DNA of 64,000 nucleotides from Gordonia paraffinivorans NBRC 108238 (GCF_000344155.1 NZ_BAOQ01000022.1:46468-110467), one strand, 5' to 3'; shown: positions 9,672-21,917, numbered from the stretch's first letter. A program made the numbers and translations. Notes: generated by a model not told the origin, from the letters alone.

Positions 9672-11507
9672 ATGACCGGTCGCGCTGTGCGCACGCTCGT
9701 TCTCGGTGGTGTGCGGTCGGGTAAATCGGCGTACGGCGAGTCGCTGTTGGGCTCGCACCGGCAGGTCCGCTATCTGGCGACCGGGTCGCGGACGTCGACC
9801 GACGCCGAGTGGCTGGCCCGGATCGCCGCCCACCGGGAGCGCCGCGACGATCGTCACATCACGATCGAGACCACCGACCTCGCCGGCGAGCTCCGCGCCG
9901 CCCCCGACATCCCGGTGATCGTCGACGACCTCGGCAGCTGGCTGACCGCGCGGGTCGATGCGCTCGGCGGGTGGGAGTCCGGTGACGTCGACCTCGACCC
10001 CGAGATCGCCGACCTGTGTGATGCGTTGCGCGGCATGAACGCCGACACCGTGGTCATCAGTTCCGAGGTCGGCCTGTCGCTGGTGTCGTCGACCCCGGCC
10101 GGACGACTCTTCCAGGATCTGCTGGGCACGCTGAACGCCGCCGTCGCGCAGGCCTGCGACCGGGTGTCGCTGGTGATCGCCGGGCGCGTCCTCGACCTTC
10201 CGCGCGGCGAGTTCGACGCGTCGCCGGTTCCGCCGACAGCCGCCGAGCAGGCCCCGAACGACCGGACATCGAACGACCAGACATCGAACAACCAGGCCGA
10301 GGAAGCCCCGGCGAACGCCCCCGAGACCGCGATAGCGGCCACGCCCGCTCCCGGCACGGCCGGCCCCCCGGCCGCCAGGACCCGGGTCGCGGCCACCCCG
10401 GTCGCCGCCGACGCCTCCGACCTCCCCGACCCCACGGACGCGGAGATCTTCCCCGCCGTCACGCCGCCCGACGAGGCGGTCGCGTTCACCGCGCGGGAAC
10501 GGCAGAACTCGCTGACCAAGCCGCCGGGCTCACTGGGGCGTCTCGAGGAGATCGGCGTGTGGATCGCCGCGTGCCAGGGACAGTGCCCGCCGGCGCCGAT
10601 CGTCAAGCCGGCCGTCGTGGTCTTCGCCGGTGACCACGGCGTCGCCCGCGGCGGCGTCTCGGCCTTCCCGCCCGAGGTCACCGCGCAGATGGTCGCCAAC
10701 ATCGAGCACGGCGGCGCCGCGGTCAACGTGCTCGCGGCACGGGCCGGCGCCTCGGTGACGGTCGTCGACATGTCGGTCGACGCCGACACCGCCCCACACC
10801 TGTCGACCTACAAGGTCCGCCGCTCCAGCGAGGACCTGCGCACGACCGACGCGATCACGATCGCCGAGGCCCGTGCGGCGCTGGCCGCCGGGCGCGCCAT
10901 CGCCGACCGTCTCGTCGACTCGGGCAGCGACCTGCTGATCGCCGGCGAGATGGGCATCGGCAACACCACCCCGGCGACGGTCCTCGTCGGCGCCCTGACC
11001 CGGCGGGAGCCCGTCGAGATCGTCGGCCGCGGAACGGGTGTCGACGACCACGGGTGGATGCGCAAGACGGCGGCGATCCGCGACGGCATGCGGCGCGCCC
11101 GCAAGGTGGTGCACGATCCGCTGGCCCTGCTCGCGGCGGTCGGCGGTGCCGACCTCACCGCCGTCGCGGGCTTCCTCGCGCAGGCGGCGGTGCGCCGGAC
11201 GCCGGTGATCCTCGACGGTCTGGTGATCACGGCCGCGGCGATGGTCGCCGACGCGCTCGCCCCGGGCGCGACGCGCTGGTGGATCGCCGGCCACCGGTCG
11301 GTGGAGCCGGCCCATCAGATCGCCCTCGACCATCTCGACCTGAAACCCGTCCTGGAGATGTCCATGCGTCTCGGCGAGGGCAGCGGCGCGGTCCTGGCGC
11401 TGCCGATCGTGCAGTCAGCGGTGGACATCATGACCTCGATGGCGACCTTCGACGAGGCCGGTGTCGCCGGTCGCGACGACTCCCCCGCCGACGTCGAGAT
11501 CCCCTGA
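9672..11507 (+). CDS. Bifunctional CobU-CobT cobalamin nucleotide-loop enzyme
   Basis: A 611-aa fusion. Residues 1-180 are adenosylcobinamide kinase/guanylyltransferase (CobU), with the P loop GGVRSGKS at 13-20 and DDLGSW in the second conserved block. Residues about 180-255 are a disordered Ala/Pro/Thr/Asn linker with a short internal repeat. Residues about 256-611 are nicotinate-nucleotide:dimethylbenzimidazole phosphoribosyltransferase (CobT), with [30 protein letters not shown] and [14 protein letters not shown]. The two activities prepare AdoCbi-GDP and alpha-ribazole phosphate, which CobS (next gene, 19 nt downstream) joins. In M. tuberculosis cobU and cobT are separate genes. Confidence 0.93.
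   Translation: MTGRAVRTLVLGGVRSGKSAYGESLLGSHRQVRYLATGSRTSTDAEWLARIAAHRERRDDRHITIETTDLAGELRAAPDIPVIVDDLGSWLTARVDALGGWESGDVDLDPEIADLCDALRGMNADTVVISSEVGLSLVSSTPAGRLFQDLLGTLNAAVAQACDRVSLVIAGRVLDLPRGEFDASPVPPTAAEQAPNDRTSNDQTSNNQAEEAPANAPETAIAATPAPGTAGPPAARTRVAATPVAADASDLPDPTDAEIFPAVTPPDEAVAFTARERQNSLTKPPGSLGRLEEIGVWIAACQGQCPPAPIVKPAVVVFAGDHGVARGGVSAFPPEVTAQMVANIEHGGAAVNVLAARAGASVTVVDMSVDADTAPHLSTYKVRRSSEDLRTTDAITIAEARAALAAGRAIADRLVDSGSDLLIAGEMGIGNTTPATVLVGALTRREPVEIVGRGTGVDDHGWMRKTAAIRDGMRRARKVVHDPLALLAAVGGADLTAVAGFLAQAAVRRTPVILDGLVITAAAMVADALAPGATRWWIAGHRSVEPAHQIALDHLDLKPVLEMSMRLGEGSGAVLALPIVQSAVDIMTSMATFDEAGVAGRDDSPADVEIP
10255..10299 (+). repeat. Three-copy 15-nt tandem repeat in the CobU-CobT linker
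   Basis: Two near-identical copies of CGAACGACCGGACAT and a degenerate third encode [15 protein letters not shown] within the interdomain linker. In-frame, so it only changes linker length. Confidence 0.7.
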
Positions 11508-11526
11508 GTCACCGGACGGCACGGCG

Positions 11527-12306
11527 ATGATCTCACCGGTGCGGGCCGTCCGGACGGCGCTCGGTTGGATGACCGTCGTTCCCGTGGGCGCCGGCGGTGA
11601 GGAGACCCCCGACCGCGAACTGGGCGGGGCGGTGCTCGCCGCGCTGCCCGTCGTCGGCGCGCTCCTCGGGGCGGCTGCGGCCGGGATCGCCTACGGGCTG
11701 GGGCACACCGGTCTGCCGATCGCGCTGATCGGCGTGCTGGTCGTCGCCGCCCTGGCATTGCTCACCCGCGGCATGCATCTCGACGGTCTCGCCGACACCG
11801 CCGACGGACTGGGTTGTTACGGACCGCCCGACCGGGTCGCCGAGGTGATGCGCAGCGGGACCGTCGGACCGTTCGGTGTCGCCACGCTGGTCCTCACGCT
11901 CGGGGTGCAGGCCACGGGGATCGCCGGTCTCGCCGCCGGATCACGTTGGTACGAGCTCGCTTTCGCTGTCGCCCTGGGGCGCCTGGGCGCCGTCATCGGT
12001 GCCCGCCGCGCGCTGGGTCCGGCTCACCCCGACGGCTTCGGCGCCCTCGCCGCGGGCACGCAGCAGACCTCGATCCCGGTGTGGCTCGCGGTGTTCGCCG
12101 TCGCGACGCTGCCGATGGGCTGGGACGGCGACGGTGCCGACGTGACCGCGCTGGTGCAGGGCTGGCTCGTCCTGGCGGCCGTCGCCGGATTCGGCCTGCT
12201 CTTCACCCGCCACTGCGCCCGGCGCATGGGCGGCGTCACCGGTGACGTCCTCGGCGCGACCATCGAGCTCTGCGTCGCGATCGCCGTCGTCGGCCTGCTG
12301 CTCTGA
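11527..12306 (+). CDS. cobS: Adenosylcobinamide-GDP ribazoletransferase (cobalamin synthase)
   Basis: A 259-aa polytopic membrane protein that joins AdoCbi-GDP to alpha-ribazole in the last step of cobalamin assembly. The family signature RGMHLDGLADTADGLG is clear at about 80-95, with the acidic residues that bind metal. At least five further hydrophobic helices follow. ATG at 11527 begins at MISPVRAVRTALGWMTVVPVG, matching the family start; the open frame 22 codons upstream overlaps the end of cobT. It probably shares a transcript with cobU-cobT. Confidence 0.93.
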   Translation: MISPVRAVRTALGWMTVVPVGAGGEETPDRELGGAVLAALPVVGALLGAAAAGIAYGLGHTGLPIALIGVLVVAALALLTRGMHLDGLADTADGLGCYGPPDRVAEVMRSGTVGPFGVATLVLTLGVQATGIAGLAAGSRWYELAFAVALGRLGAVIGARRALGPAHPDGFGALAAGTQQTSIPVWLAVFAVATLPMGWDGDGADVTALVQGWLVLAAVAGFGLLFTRHCARRMGGVTGDVLGATIELCVAIAVVGLLL

Positions 12307-12338
12307 CCTCCGGCCGGGCGACCTTCCCCGAAAACGGC

Positions 12339-12372
12339 TCTGGCGTCACGATCGTGAGACCGTGACGCCAGA
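12339..12372. terminator. Terminator between convergent cobS and ilvE
   Basis: Perfect 12-bp stem TCTGGCGTCACG (12339-12350) / CGTGACGCCAGA (12361-12372) with a 10-nt loop, positioned between two convergent genes. Confidence 0.85.
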
Positions 12373-12388
12373 ACGCGAGAGTGTTCCC

Positions 12389-13495
<1,107 letters not shown>

Positions 13496-13580
13496 GGGGT
13501 CCATCGTACCGCCGGGTACAACCGCGTTTACGCGCCCATGGGGCATTCCGGCCCTATTCCGGACGGCCCAAGGACTTTCG

Positions 13581-14684
13581 CTACACGTGCGAGGGCACGA
13601 ACGGGGGGATGACCACCTCGCACGGCAGATCCCGCCCGCGCACGTCGATCACGACCTCGTCGCCCTTCTTCACACCCGACGCGGTGTCGAGGAGCGCGAG
13701 CGCGATGCCCTGCTTCAGCGTCGGCGAGAAGGTCCCCGACGTGCACTCCCCGATCACGGTGTCGCCCAGCCGGACCGCGCAGCCGGCACGCGGCACGCCG
13801 CGTCCGACGGCCTTCAGTCCGTACAGGCGACGGGCCGGCCCGTTCTCCTTCTCCGCCAGCAGCGCGTCGCGCCCGAAGAACGACGGCTTGTCCCAACCGA
13901 CGGCCCAGCTCGACCGCGCCTGCACCGGCGAGATCTCCGGGCTCAGCTCGTGCCCGTGCAGCGCGTATCCCATCTCGGTGCGCAGGGTGTCGCGGGCACC
14001 GAGACCGGCCGCCTGGCCGCCCGCGGCGGCGACCGCCTCGTACAGCGTGTCGAAGACGGCGCCGGCGTCGTCCCACCGGGGCAGGACCTCGTAGCCGCGT
14101 TCGCCGGTGTAGCCGGTGCGACACACGCGGACCGGCTTGGGCCCGTCGGCGGTGGACAGCTCGGCGTCGGCGAAGGCCATGTACTCGATGTCGGCGGGCA
14201 GGCCGAGTCCGGCGAGGACCTCGGGCGAGCGCGGCCCCTGCACCGCGAACACCGCGAACTCGCGATGCTGGTCGACCACCGAGATACCTTCGGGCGCAAC
14301 CTCTTTCAACTTCGCCACGACCGTCGCCGTGTTGGCCGCGTTGGGCACCAGGTAGACCTCGTCGTCACCGACGAGGTAGGCGATCAGGTCGTCGACGACC
14401 CCGCCGCTCTCGTTGCAGCACAGGGTGTACTGCGCCTTGCCGGGGGCGATCTTGCGCAGGTCGTTGGTGAGGGTCGAGTTCACGAACTCCGCGGCACCGG
14501 GACCGGAGACCAGCGCCTTGCCGAGGTGGCTGACGTCGAAGATCGCCACCGCCTCGCGGACGGCGGTGTGTTCGGCGACGGTGCCCGCGTAGGACACCGG
14601 CATGTTCCATCCGCCGAATTCGGCGAAGGTCGCACCGAGTGCGGCGTGACGGTCTGCGATCGGGCCGGCAAGGAGTTCGCTCAT
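13581..14684 (-). CDS. gcvT: Aminomethyltransferase (glycine cleavage T protein)
   Basis: A 367-aa protein of the glycine cleavage system. It takes the aminomethyl group from lipoylated H protein and passes the one-carbon unit to tetrahydrofolate, releasing ammonia. Blocks include [27 protein letters not shown] (with the catalytic-site Asp region), [10 protein letters not shown] and [14 protein letters not shown]. It corresponds to Rv2211c. ATG at 14684 is 7 nt after TAGCGT on the minus strand, with no SD, so probably leaderless. The very long open frame in this register upstream is a GC-driven shadow of pepA and dlaT. Confidence 0.94.
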   Translation of the reverse strand: MSELLAGPIADRHAALGATFAEFGGWNMPVSYAGTVAEHTAVREAVAIFDVSHLGKALVSGPGAAEFVNSTLTNDLRKIAPGKAQYTLCCNESGGVVDDLIAYLVGDDEVYLVPNAANTATVVAKLKEVAPEGISVVDQHREFAVFAVQGPRSPEVLAGLGLPADIEYMAFADAELSTADGPKPVRVCRTGYTGERGYEVLPRWDDAGAVFDTLYEAVAAAGGQAAGLGARDTLRTEMGYALHGHELSPEISPVQARSSWAVGWDKPSFFGRDALLAEKENGPARRLYGLKAVGRGVPRAGCAVRLGDTVIGECTSGTFSPTLKQGIALALLDTASGVKKGDEVVIDVRGRDLPCEVVIPPFVPSHV

Positions 14685-14774
14685 GGGCTCTACGCTAACG
14701 GGCGCGCCCGCGACCTGCGGACCGCCTCCCGCAGTCCCCGTACGGGCACCGTCTGCTGTGGCAGAGTTGACCGG

Positions 14775-16331
14775 GTGAGCAAGAACGACACCGTCGACCG
14801 CGTACGCGGCCCAGAATTCGACCTGTCCACCTCGATCGCCAAGGGCGACACCGCGCTCGTCATCGGCCTGGTCTCGCCGCCGGAGGCCGACGACGAGAAG
14901 ACCGAGAAGAAGGACGACGCCTCCGCCGAACCCACCCTGGCCATCGGCGAGGGCCTTCTCGACGACGCACAGGCGGCCGCGATCTCCGCGGCCGTGACCG
15001 CCCTGGGCGCGAGCGGGTCGCACGGCGAGGTCCTGAAGGTCCCCGCACCCGAGTCCCTGCCCGTGGACCTCGTCGTCGCCGTCGGCCTCGGCTCGCCCGA
15101 CGACCTCGACGACGCCGAGAAGGTTCGCCAGGCCGCCGGCATCGTCGCCCGCGAACTCGACGGCATCGAGTCCGCGGCCACCACGCTGTCGTCGGTGGAC
15201 CTCGGCGCCACCGTCGAGGGCCTGTTCCTCGGCGCCTACCGCTTCGACGAGTTCCGCTCCGAGTCGTCGAAGCCGAAGAAGACCCCGCCGCAACACTTCA
15301 CGCTGATCGTCGAGTCGAAGTCCAAGGAGGCCAAGGCCGAGCTCGACCGGGCGGTCGCCGTCGCCGACTCGGTCGCCATCGCCCGCGACTTCGTCAACAC
15401 CCCGCCGAGCCACCTCTACCCGGAGGAGTTCGCCGCCCGTGCCCGCGCGCTGGCGTCGAAGGCCGGGCTGTCGGTGGAGATCCTCGACGACAAGGAGCTC
15501 GAGGCGAAGGGCTTCGGCGGCATCGTCGGCGTCGGCAAGGGCTCGTCGCGCCTGCCCCGCTTGGTGCGGCTCACCCACGACGCCAAGAAGGGCTCGAAGA
15601 AGGTCGCCCTCGTCGGCAAGGGCATCACCTTCGACACCGGCGGCATCTCCATCAAGCCGGCGGCCAACATGGACCAGATGACCTCGGACATGGGCGGTGC
15701 CGCCGCGGTCATCGCCGCGACGATCCTGGCCGCGCGCCTCGACCTGGACGTGTCGGTCACCGCGACCGTGCCGATGGCCGAGAACATGCCGTCGGGTACC
15801 GCGCAGCGCCCGGGCGACGTCCTCATCCAGTACGGCGGCACGACCGTCGAGGTCCTCAACACCGACGCCGAGGGCCGCCTGATCCTCGCCGACGCGATCG
15901 TCCGCGCCTGCGAGGACGAGCCCGACTACCTGATCGACACCGCGACGCTCACCGGCGCGCAGATGGTGGCGTTGGGCACCCGGACCCCGGGCGTGATGGG
16001 CACCGAGGAGTTCCGCGACCGAGTCGCCGCCCGGTCGGCGGATGTCGGCGAGAACGCCTGGGCGATGCCGCTGCCGGCCGAGCTGCGCGCCGATCTCAAG
16101 TCGCGCGTCGCCGACCTGGCGAACGTCACGCCGCACCGGTGGGGCGGGATGCTCGCCGCGGGCATCTTCCTGAAGGAGTTCGTCGCCGACGGCGTGGAAT
16201 GGGCCCACATCGACATCGCCGGACCGGCGTTCAACACCGGCGGCCCGTGGGGGTACACGCCCAAGGGCGGCACGGGCGTTCCGGTCCGGACGATCGCGGC
16301 CGTCCTCGAGGACATCGCCGCCAACGGCTGA
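14775..16331 (+). CDS. pepA: Leucyl aminopeptidase, M17 family
   Basis: A 518-aa cytosolic aminopeptidase that removes N-terminal residues from peptides with two divalent metals. The C-terminal catalytic domain (about 190-518) has the metal/catalytic lysine in [15 protein letters not shown] and the hallmark [13 protein letters not shown]; other ligands are in DMGGAAAV. The N-terminal domain contains an acidic, Lys-rich insertion near residues 38-55. It corresponds to Rv2213 (pepB). GTG at 14775 follows CAGAGT by 7 nt, a weaker form of the leaderless arrangement; the frame is open far upstream but only as a shadow. Confidence 0.92.
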   Translation: MSKNDTVDRVRGPEFDLSTSIAKGDTALVIGLVSPPEADDEKTEKKDDASAEPTLAIGEGLLDDAQAAAISAAVTALGASGSHGEVLKVPAPESLPVDLVVAVGLGSPDDLDDAEKVRQAAGIVARELDGIESAATTLSSVDLGATVEGLFLGAYRFDEFRSESSKPKKTPPQHFTLIVESKSKEAKAELDRAVAVADSVAIARDFVNTPPSHLYPEEFAARARALASKAGLSVEILDDKELEAKGFGGIVGVGKGSSRLPRLVRLTHDAKKGSKKVALVGKGITFDTGGISIKPAANMDQMTSDMGGAAAVIAATILAARLDLDVSVTATVPMAENMPSGTAQRPGDVLIQYGGTTVEVLNTDAEGRLILADAIVRACEDEPDYLIDTATLTGAQMVALGTRTPGVMGTEEFRDRVAARSADVGENAWAMPLPAELRADLKSRVADLANVTPHRWGGMLAAGIFLKEFVADGVEWAHIDIAGPAFNTGGPWGYTPKGGTGVPVRTIAAVLEDIAANG

Positions 16332-16343
16332 CCCCGCCCGCCG

Positions 16344-16373
16344 ATGCGCCGCGCGCGATCCGCGCCGGCGCAT
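16344..16373 (+). terminator. Possible terminator after pepA
   Basis: Inverted repeat ATGCGCCG (16344-16351) / CGGCGCAT (16366-16373) with a 14-nt loop, 12 nt past the stop. No U tract. The rest of the 264-nt interval to dlaT holds a GTACGA/TCGTAC inverted repeat at 16413-16435 and a TAGGGT -10-like box at 16450-16455. Confidence 0.5.
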
Positions 16374-16595
16374 GGGCGCGGCAGCGCATCGCCCAGAAAT
16401 GGTTACCGCCGAGTACGAGCCGAATCGAGTCGTACGACCGCCGTGCGGGTAGGGTGATCCGCGGGGATGAGTGGCTGACCCGCCACCCATCTCGGCGGTT
16501 ACCCCGACCGCTCCCCAAGACCCTGTGCCCCCGGCGCACACACCGACGGGCCGTAGACCTACAGACCACCACGTCGAGTTCAGGAGTTCACAACG

Positions 16596-18323
16596 ATGGC
16601 CTTCTCCGTCCAGATGCCCGCCCTTGGTGAAAGTGTCACCGAGGGGACAGTCACCCGGTGGCTGAAGGAGGAGGGCGACACCGTCGAGGCCGACGAGCCC
16701 TTGCTGGAGGTGTCGACCGACAAGGTCGACACGGAGATCCCGGCCCCCACCTCCGGTGTGCTGGTGAAGATCATCGCCCAGGAGGACGACGTCGTCGAGG
16801 TCGGTGGTGAGCTCGCCCTGATCGGCGACGCCGACGAGGCCGCGTCCGGCTCCGACGACTCCGCCGGCGGCGACGCCCCCACCGAGGCCGCCCCCGAGCC
16901 CGAGCCCGAAGAGGCCGCCGCCGAGCCCTCCACCGAGGAAGAGGCCCCCGCCGAGAAGCCCACCGCGGCCACCGGTTCGGGTTCGGCCGAGGGCACCGAG
17001 GTGCTCATGCCCGAACTCGGCGAGTCCGTCACCGAGGGCACCGTGACCAACTGGCTCAAGCAGGTCGGCGACGAGGTCGCCGCCGACGAGCCGCTCCTCG
17101 AGGTCTCCACCGACAAGGTCGACACCGAGATCCCGTCGCCGGTCGCCGGCACCCTGCTGGAGATCCTGGCCCAGGAGGACGACGTCGTCGAGGTGGGCGG
17201 CAAGCTGGCCGTCATCGGCGACGCCTCCGCCGCGCCGGCCGAGAAGGCCCCCGAGCCCGAACCGGAGCCCGCGGCCAAGGAAGAGCCGAAGCCGGAACCC
17301 AAGCCCGAGCCCAAGCCGGAGCCGAAGGCCGAGGCCCCGGCGAAGACCGACCCGCCGACCGTCGAGTCGACGCCGTACGTCACCCCGCTGGTGCGCAAGC
17401 TCGCCGCCGAGCACAACATCGACCTGAACACCATCAAGGGCACCGGCGTCGGCGGCCGCATCCGCAAGCAGGACGTGCTGGCCGCCGCCGAGGCCGCCAA
17501 GGCACCCGCCGCCGCCCCGGCCGAGAAGCCCGCTGCGGCAGCGTCTTCCGCGCCGGCCGCCGCCTCTGCGTCGCCGGAGATCCGTCCGGAACTCGCCGAG
17601 CTGCGCGGCACCACGCAGAAGGCCAACCGCATCCGCCTCATCACCGCCAAGAAGACCCGCGAGTCGCTGCAGCAGTCCGCTCAGCTCACGCAGGTCCACG
17701 AGGTCGACCTGACCAAGATCGTCGCCCTGCGCAAGGCGGCGAAGGAGCACTTCAAGGCGACCGAGGGCGTCAACCTGACCTTCCTGCCGTTCATCGCCAA
17801 GGCCGTCGTCGAGGCGCTGAAGGTCCATCCGAACGTCAACGCGTCGATCGACGAAGACGCCAAGGAGATCACCTACTACGAGAAGGTGCACCTGGGCATC
17901 GCCGTCGACACCCCGCAGGGGCTCCTGTCGCCGGTGATCCACAACGCCGACGACCTGTCGGTGGCCGGCCTGGCACGTGCGATCGCCGACATCGCCGATC
18001 GCGCCCGCAACAACGGCCTCAAGCCCGACGAGCTGGCCGGCGGCACGTTCACGATCACCAACATCGGCAGCCAGGGCGCGCTGTTCGACACCCCGATCCT
18101 CGTCCCGCCGCAGGCGGCGATGCTCGGCACCGGCGCGGTCGTCAAGCGTCCGGTCGTCGTCACCGACGAGGACGGCTCGGAGTCGATCGCCATCCGGTCG
18201 ATGGCATACCTGCCGCTGACCTACGATCACCGCCTCATCGACGGCGCCGACGCGGGCCGCTTCCTGACCACGGTGCGCAAGCGTCTCGAAGAGGCGTCGT
18301 TCGCCGCGGATCTGGGACTGTAA
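16596..18323 (+). CDS. dlaT: Dihydrolipoamide acyltransferase (E2) with two lipoyl domains
   Basis: The E2 core of a 2-oxo acid dehydrogenase complex; in mycobacteria the same protein (Rv2215) serves pyruvate dehydrogenase and the peroxynitrite reductase/peroxidase. Two lipoyl domains are present, residues 1-78 and about 132-208, with lipoyl-lysines K43 and K174 in identical [10 protein letters not shown] settings. Long Ala/Pro/Glu linkers include a KPEP repeat near 228-245. A peripheral E3-binding domain lies at about 262-297 ([16 protein letters not shown]). The catalytic domain ends with the active-site His545 in TYDHRLIDG. The ATG has AGGAG 10 nt upstream. Sequence alone does not separate acetyl from succinyl specificity. 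lipB and lipA follow downstream. Confidence 0.92.
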   Translation: MAFSVQMPALGESVTEGTVTRWLKEEGDTVEADEPLLEVSTDKVDTEIPAPTSGVLVKIIAQEDDVVEVGGELALIGDADEAASGSDDSAGGDAPTEAAPEPEPEEAAAEPSTEEEAPAEKPTAATGSGSAEGTEVLMPELGESVTEGTVTNWLKQVGDEVAADEPLLEVSTDKVDTEIPSPVAGTLLEILAQEDDVVEVGGKLAVIGDASAAPAEKAPEPEPEPAAKEEPKPEPKPEPKPEPKAEAPAKTDPPTVESTPYVTPLVRKLAAEHNIDLNTIKGTGVGGRIRKQDVLAAAEAAKAPAAAPAEKPAAAASSAPAAASASPEIRPELAELRGTTQKANRIRLITAKKTRESLQQSAQLTQVHEVDLTKIVALRKAAKEHFKATEGVNLTFLPFIAKAVVEALKVHPNVNASIDEDAKEITYYEKVHLGIAVDTPQGLLSPVIHNADDLSVAGLARAIADIADRARNNGLKPDELAGGTFTITNIGSQGALFDTPILVPPQAAMLGTGAVVKRPVVVTDEDGSESIAIRSMAYLPLTYDHRLIDGADAGRFLTTVRKRLEEASFAADLGL

Positions 18324-18359
18324 GCACACGAGGAGAAGCGAGGGACTCGGGACACGCTG

Positions 18360-19253
18360 ATGCGCATCGCCGTCGCCGGCTCACAGGGCCTCATCGGTAA
18401 CGCCCTCGTCAACTCGCTGCGCGCGGCGGGCCACACGGTCATCCGTCTGGTCCGCCGCGAAGCCCTCGACGACGACGAGTTCAGCTGGGATCCCGAGACG
18501 ATCGGGCTGCCGCCCGAGACCCTCGACGGCGTCGACGCGGTCGTCTCCCTCGGCGGCGTCGGCGTCGGCAACGGCCGCTGGACGGGGCGCTTCAAGCAGG
18601 AGTTGCGCGACTCGCGCATCACCCCGACCGAGGTGCTGGCCGAGGCGGTCCGCGAGCACGGCATCCCGACCTTCGTCAGCGCCAGTGCCACCGGCTACTA
18701 CGGCGACACCGGCACCCGCGCAGCGGTCGAGACCGACGCGCCCGGCGCGGGCTTCCTCGCCGAACTGGTCATCGACTGGGAGAAGGCGGCCACCGCCAAC
18801 GCCGGTGACGACACCCGGGTCGTCCTCCTGCGCACCGCTCCGGTGCTCAGCACCTCCGGCGGCATGCTCGCCAAGCTGCTCCCGCTGTTCAAGCTCGGCC
18901 TGGGCGGACCGATCGGCAGTGGCGCACAGTACTTCTCGTGGATCAGCCTGATCGACGAGGTGCGCGCCATCGAGTTCCTGCTCGACTCCGACATCTCCGG
19001 GCCGGTCAACCTCGCCTCCCCCGGCGCCCTGCCGTTCGCCGAGTTCTGCAAGGCGCTCGGCAAGGCGGTGCACCGCCCGGCCGTGATGCGGGTGCCCGAG
19101 TTCCTGGCGCGCACCTTCGGCGGGGAGATGGCCGAGGAGATGATCCTGTTCTCCCAGCGCGTCGAGCCGCGTGTGCTCACCGAGCACGGATTCACCTTCG
19201 AGCACCCCGACATCCGCCGGGCTCTCGACTACATCACCAAGCCCTCGTCATGA
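18360..19253 (+). CDS. TIGR01777-type SDR epimerase (NAD(P)-binding)
   Basis: A 297-aa atypical short-chain dehydrogenase, equivalent to Rv2216. The nucleotide-binding loop is at the N terminus ([12 protein letters not shown]), followed by the family signature [12 protein letters not shown] and the [12 protein letters not shown] motif holding the Tyr. The C terminus has the family-typical [18 protein letters not shown] and [16 protein letters not shown]. Its biological substrate is unknown. It lies between dlaT and lipB and overlaps lipB by 4 nt (ATGA), so translation is coupled to lipoate synthesis genes. Confidence 0.88.
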   Translation: MRIAVAGSQGLIGNALVNSLRAAGHTVIRLVRREALDDDEFSWDPETIGLPPETLDGVDAVVSLGGVGVGNGRWTGRFKQELRDSRITPTEVLAEAVREHGIPTFVSASATGYYGDTGTRAAVETDAPGAGFLAELVIDWEKAATANAGDDTRVVLLRTAPVLSTSGGMLAKLLPLFKLGLGGPIGSGAQYFSWISLIDEVRAIEFLLDSDISGPVNLASPGALPFAEFCKALGKAVHRPAVMRVPEFLARTFGGEMAEEMILFSQRVEPRVLTEHGFTFEHPDIRRALDYITKPSS

Positions 19254-19966
19254 CCAGACGTTCCGTCCGGGCCGACGCCGCGCCGATCGAGGTGCGGCGC
19301 CTCGGCACCGTGGACTACCGCGACACCTACGACCTGCAGCACCGACTCGCCGGCGAACGTGCCGACGGCACTCTCGACCACGATCTGCTGCTCCTCCTCG
19401 AGCACCCGTCGATCTACACGGCCGGCAAGCGCACGGAGGACTCCGACCGGCCCACCAACGGCGCTCCCGTCATCGACGTCGACCGCGGCGGGCGGATCAC
19501 CTGGCACGGTCCAGGCCAGCTCGTCGGCTACCCGATCGTCAAGCTCGCCGAGCCGCTCGACGTCGTCGAGTACGTGCGTCGACTCGAAGAGGCCCTGATC
19601 GGCGTCTGCGCCGGCGCGGGCGTCACCACCGGCCGCGTCGAGGGACGTTCCGGGGTCTGGATCAGCGACGACGCCGGCGAGCGCAAGCTCGGTCAGATCG
19701 GCATCCGCGTGGCGCGCGGCGTCGCGCTGCACGGTTTCGCCCTCAACATCGACCCGGACATGTCGGCGTTCGACGCCATCGTGCCGTGCGGGATCGCCGA
19801 CGCCGGCGTCACCTCCCTGGCCCGCGAACTCGGTCGCCCGCTGTCGGTCGAGGAGTTCCTCGACCCGGTGGAGGCGGCGGTGCGAGAGGCGCTCGACGCG
19901 CCGCGGGAGACCCCCTCCCCGCGCTCGGATGACCCCGCATCCACGCGCGTAGGATCGGTGCGGTGA
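19250..19966 (+). CDS. lipB: Octanoyltransferase
   Basis: Transfers octanoate from acyl carrier protein to the lipoyl domains of E2 and H proteins, the first committed step of lipoylation. The 238-aa protein has [10 protein letters not shown], the [17 protein letters not shown] signature, the catalytic lysine in RKLGQIGI and the catalytic cysteine in IVPCGI. ATG at 19250 overlaps the stop of the upstream epimerase (ATGA), and its own stop overlaps the lipA GTG (GTGA). The last 20 residues also host the lipA promoter-like box. Confidence 0.95.
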   Translation: MTRRSVRADAAPIEVRRLGTVDYRDTYDLQHRLAGERADGTLDHDLLLLLEHPSIYTAGKRTEDSDRPTNGAPVIDVDRGGRITWHGPGQLVGYPIVKLAEPLDVVEYVRRLEEALIGVCAGAGVTTGRVEGRSGVWISDDAGERKLGQIGIRVARGVALHGFALNIDPDMSAFDAIVPCGIADAGVTSLARELGRPLSVEEFLDPVEAAVREALDAPRETPSPRSDDPASTRVGSVR

Positions 19967-21054
19967 CCGCGTCCCCACTCACCCCCGGACCCGGTGCCGC
20001 CGACGCCACACCCCCGGCCTCGGATCACGCACCGAACAAGACCACCCCGACCGCGCCCGACGGACGCAAGCTGCTCCGCCTCGAGGTGCGCAACGCGCAG
20101 ACGCCGATCGAGCGCAAGCCCAGCTGGATCAAGACCCGCGCCACGATGGGCCCCGAGTTCACCGAACTCAAGGGACTCGTCAAGCGCGAGGGGCTGCACA
20201 CCGTCTGCGAAGAGGCCGGCTGCCCCAATATCTACGAGTGCTGGGAAGACCGCGAGGCGACGTTCCTGATCGGCGGCGAGCAGTGCACCCGGCGCTGCGA
20301 CTTCTGCCAGATCGACACCGGCAAGCCCGCCGAACTCGACCGTGACGAGCCGCGCCGCGTCGCCGAGAGCGTCCGCGCGATGGGCCTGCGGTACTCGACG
20401 ATCACCGGCGTCGCGCGCGACGACCTGCCCGACGAGGGCGCCTGGCTGTACGCCGAGACCGTCCGCGCCATCCACGAGCTCAATCCGGGCACCGGCGTGG
20501 AGAACCTCATCCCGGACTTCCACGCCAAGCCCGACCTGCTGGCCGAGGTGTTCGAGGCCCGCCCCGAGGTGCTCGCACACAACCTCGAGACCGTGCCCCG
20601 CATCTTCAAGCGCATCCGTCCTGCCTTCCGCTACGAGCGGTCGCTCGACGTGATCCGCGCGGCTCGCGATTTCGGGCTGGTCACCAAGTCGAACCTCATC
20701 CTCGGCATGGGCGAGACCCCCGAAGAAGTCCAGTCGGCGATCGTCGACCTGCACGAGGCCGGCTGCGACATCCTGACGATCACCCAGTACCTGCGCCCGT
20801 CGCCGCGCCACCATCCGGTCGAGCGCTGGGTGAAGCCGGAGGAGTTCGTCGATCACTCCGAGTTCGCCCAGGAGGTCGGGTTCGCCGGTGTGATGGCCGG
20901 CCCGCTGGTGCGGTCGTCCTACCGTGCCGGCCGCCTGTACGCGCAGGCGATGGCCCATCACGGCCGCGAGATCTCCCCTGCCCTGGCGCATCTCGCGTCC
21001 GAGGGATCTGCCGCCCAGGAGGCGTCGAGCCTCATGACGCGCCTCGGCCGCTGA
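19963..21054 (+). CDS. lipA: Lipoyl synthase (radical SAM)
   Basis: Inserts two sulfur atoms into protein-bound octanoyl groups. The 363-aa protein has both Fe-S cluster motifs: the auxiliary-cluster cysteines in [12 protein letters not shown] and the radical-[11 protein letters not shown] with C108, C112 and C115. RSSYRAG near the C terminus carries the conserved serine ligand. It starts at GTG 19963, overlapping lipB by 4 nt. TAGGAT sits exactly 7 nt upstream inside lipB, so lipA may also be transcribed separately as a leaderless message. Confidence 0.95.
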   Translation: MTASPLTPGPGAADATPPASDHAPNKTTPTAPDGRKLLRLEVRNAQTPIERKPSWIKTRATMGPEFTELKGLVKREGLHTVCEEAGCPNIYECWEDREATFLIGGEQCTRRCDFCQIDTGKPAELDRDEPRRVAESVRAMGLRYSTITGVARDDLPDEGAWLYAETVRAIHELNPGTGVENLIPDFHAKPDLLAEVFEARPEVLAHNLETVPRIFKRIRPAFRYERSLDVIRAARDFGLVTKSNLILGMGETPEEVQSAIVDLHEAGCDILTITQYLRPSPRHHPVERWVKPEEFVDHSEFAQEVGFAGVMAGPLVRSSYRAGRLYAQAMAHHGREISPALAHLASEGSAAQEASSLMTRLGR

Positions 21055-21119
21055 TCGGCCGTTCTCCTCGGCCGACCGCGACGTCGGGACGTTCCGGCGT
21101 CGGACGTAAACTGGCCCCT

Positions 21120-21863
21120 ATGGCAAAGGCGCAGTCGGTCAGCAAAGAAGAGAAGGCCGCGAAGAAGCAGGCCCGCAAGGCGGCATCCAAGGAACGCCGC
21201 CAACAGTTGTGGCAGGCCTTCCAGATGCAGCGCAAGGAAGACAAGCGGCTCATCCCCTACATGGCGGGTGTGTTCGTGCTGATGGTGGCCGTCTTCGTCG
21301 TGCTCGGATTCCTGATCGGCTCGCCGTGGCTGCTGATCCCGCTCGGCGTGGTGCTCGGCGCCCTCGGCTCGTTCATCATCTTCGGACGCCGCGTGCAGAA
21401 GAACGTCTACTCCAAGGCCGAGGGCCAGCCCGGCGCCGCCGGCTGGGCGCTGGGCAACATGCGCGGCCAGTGGCGTGTGAAGCAGGCGGTCGTCGGCACC
21501 ACCCACCTCGACGCCGTGCACCGCGTCATCGGCAAGCCGGGTGTGATCCTCGTCGCCGAGGGCAACCCGAACCGCGCCAAGCAGCTTCTCGCGCAGGAGA
21601 AGAAGAAGGTCGCGCGCGTCGTCGGCGACACCCCGATCTACGAGGTCGTCGTCGGCAACGAGGAGGGCCAGGTCCCGCTGTCGAAGCTCGAGCGGCACCT
21701 CAACAAGTTGCCCAACAACATCGACCGCAAGCGCATGGATACCCTCGAGGGCCGTCTGTCCGCCCTCAGCAGCAAGGCCCCCGGCCCCGGTATGCCGAAG
21801 GGCCCGCTGCCCGCGAACGCCAAGATGCGCAGCATGCAGCGCACCGCGCGTCGTCGCAGCTGA
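21120..21863 (+). CDS. DUF4191 family membrane protein
   Basis: A 247-aa actinobacterial protein of unknown function, equivalent to Rv2219. A Lys-rich cytosolic N terminus (EEKAAKKQARKAASKERR) is followed by two transmembrane helices at about 45-65 (YMAGVFVLMVAVFVVLGFLI) and 68-88. The remainder is soluble and basic, with a nuclease-like look to GKPGVILVAEGNPNRAKQLLAQEKKKVARV, though no family assignment is justified. TAAACT exactly 7 nt before the ATG and no SD indicate a leaderless transcript. It ends at a perfect 36-bp palindromic terminator. Confidence 0.85.
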   Translation: MAKAQSVSKEEKAAKKQARKAASKERRQQLWQAFQMQRKEDKRLIPYMAGVFVLMVAVFVVLGFLIGSPWLLIPLGVVLGALGSFIIFGRRVQKNVYSKAEGQPGAAGWALGNMRGQWRVKQAVVGTTHLDAVHRVIGKPGVILVAEGNPNRAKQLLAQEKKKVARVVGDTPIYEVVVGNEEGQVPLSKLERHLNKLPNNIDRKRMDTLEGRLSALSSKAPGPGMPKGPLPANAKMRSMQRTARRRS

Positions 21864-21881
21864 CGCACGTCCACCCCGCCT

Positions 21882-21917
21882 CGTGAATCCACCGCCGGAT
21901 CCGGCGGTGGATTCACG
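21882..21917. terminator. 36-bp perfect palindrome, bidirectional terminator
   Basis: The 18-nt arms CGTGAATCCACCGCCGGA / TCCGGCGGTGGATTCACG are perfectly complementary with no unpaired base. It lies between the DUF4191 gene and the convergent PQQ-like gene, where a terminator is expected. Confidence 0.85.

Noticed and set aside
9600..9672. Cobalamin riboswitch before cobU-cobT
   Set aside because: Only 3 nt separate it from the DUF3043 gene, and no B12-box-like sequence is present.
16413..16455. Firm promoter and operator call for dlaT
   Set aside because: A TAGGGT box and a GTACGA/TCGTAC inverted repeat exist, but there is no convincing -35, so they are only mentioned with the upstream hairpin.
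14685..18329. Very long minus-strand open frame continuing upstream of gcvT
   Set aside because: It lies antisense to pepA and dlaT, has low-complexity Gly/Arg/Leu composition and no domain; it is a GC-bias shadow.
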